Below are positions 6,037 to 6,385 of a DNA stretch of 6,385 nucleotides, piece after piece. The first letter of the stretch is position 1, and each line of letters starts with the position of its first letter. Below the pieces are notes generated by a model, which made no database searches, was not told the DNA's origin, and was given only the letters and a program-made list of their open reading frames with translations. The position numbers and the translations under genes are program-made. The DNA is from Dehalococcoides mccartyi (GTDB taxonomy: Bacteria; Chloroflexota; Dehalococcoidia; UBA2979), in the NCBI GenBank assembly GCA_945888895.1, contig CAMDAY010000128.1:1-6385 (forward strand). The letters are read 5' to 3'.

Positions 6037-6385
6037 GTGCTGAAGACGCATGGCTGCGGTGAACTGCGCGCGGAGCACGCGGGCGAGCGAGTGACGCTTG
6101 CCGGCTGGGTGCACCGTCGGCGCGATCACGGCGGCCTGTTGTTCCTCGACCTACGCGACTCCACGGGCATCACGCAGGTCGTGTTCCGTCCGCAGGACGC
6201 GCCCCTCGCCTCGGCCATCGCCGAGGGCGTGCGCTCCGAGTACGTCGTCCAGATCCACGGCGAAGTCGCGCTGCGCCGCTCCGGCACCGAGAACGCCGAC
6301 ATGGCGACAGGGGCGATCGAGCTGGTCGCGAGCGAGGCCGTGATCCTCAACGCCTCCGAGACGCCGCCGTTCTCGATCGCCGAGG
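6037..6385 (+). CDS. aspS: Aspartyl-tRNA synthetase, N-terminal part (3' end outside window)
   Basis: This cytoplasmic class II synthetase attaches aspartate to tRNA(Asp). The 116 visible residues are the N-terminal OB-fold anticodon-binding domain. THGCGELR opens the protein, GWVHRRRDHGGLLFLDLRDSTGITQVVF at about 23-50 is the family's strongest N-terminal signature, RSEYVVQIHGEV follows at 66-77, and TGAIELVASEAVILNASETPPF leads toward the catalytic part, which lies beyond the window. Position 31 is His, as in non-discriminating AspRS enzymes that also charge tRNA(Asn); discriminating E. coli-type enzymes have Leu there. A Gly near 83 also fits. The GTG start is supported by GAGG at proper spacing and by alignment to the usual N-terminus. 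A structured non-coding stretch of 287 bases precedes the gene. The family call is firm; the specificity call is an inference. Confidence 0.94.
   Translation, partial: MLKTHGCGELRAEHAGERVTLAGWVHRRRDHGGLLFLDLRDSTGITQVVFRPQDAPLASAIAEGVRSEYVVQIHGEVALRRSGTENADMATGAIELVASEAVILNASETPPFSIAE

Overview
The window is a very GC-rich, gene-dense piece of a bacterial chromosome. It carries six recognisable genes, all core or housekeeping families, with the first and last cut by the window edges. High GC, mixed ATG/GTG starts, a SelB factor, an F420/FMN-type PPOX protein and a non-discriminating-looking AspRS would fit a high-GC lineage such as Chloroflexota (Dehalococcoidia or relatives) or a deep-branching Actinobacteria-like group. 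That placement is an inference from protein style, not a demonstration. I see no transposase, phage gene, tRNA, rRNA or CRISPR array.

Layout. Bases 1-2051 (+) hold the end of secD and all of secF, overlapping by ATGA, which encode the membrane part of the Sec translocase motor. secF runs into selB, which is convergent. The two genes share a 4-base CTAG in which each strand reads its own TAG stop, and a small hairpin sits on that junction. Bases 2048-5209 (-) hold hemW then selB, 36 bases apart, covering a radical-SAM heme chaperone and the selenocysteine-specific elongation factor. Bases 5210-5335 are a divergent promoter region with an interrupted palindrome. Bases 5336-5749 (+) encode a small PPOX-fold flavin/deazaflavin protein. 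Bases 5750-6036 are non-coding and hold two copies (71-base period) of a hairpin-forming repeat and a separate long inverted repeat. Bases 6037-6385 (+) begin aspS.

Most notable points. (1) SecF carries an extra segment of roughly 110 residues in its first extracytoplasmic domain. It looks like a bacterial SH3-type domain with two cysteines, set between Pro-rich and Ala-rich linkers. This is the best candidate for something undescribed here. (2) hemW and selB both lack a Shine-Dalgarno sequence, and both have a TANNNT hexamer exactly 6 bases before the ATG, the layout expected of leaderless mRNAs. The PPOX gene and aspS instead have purine-rich ribosome sites. (3) AspRS has His at position 31, the residue associated with non-discriminating enzymes. 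(4) The aspS upstream region has unexplained structure.

The genes do not form one pathway. secD-secF act together in export, and hemW and selB may be co-transcribed but have unrelated roles. No complete new multi-gene system is visible in this window.
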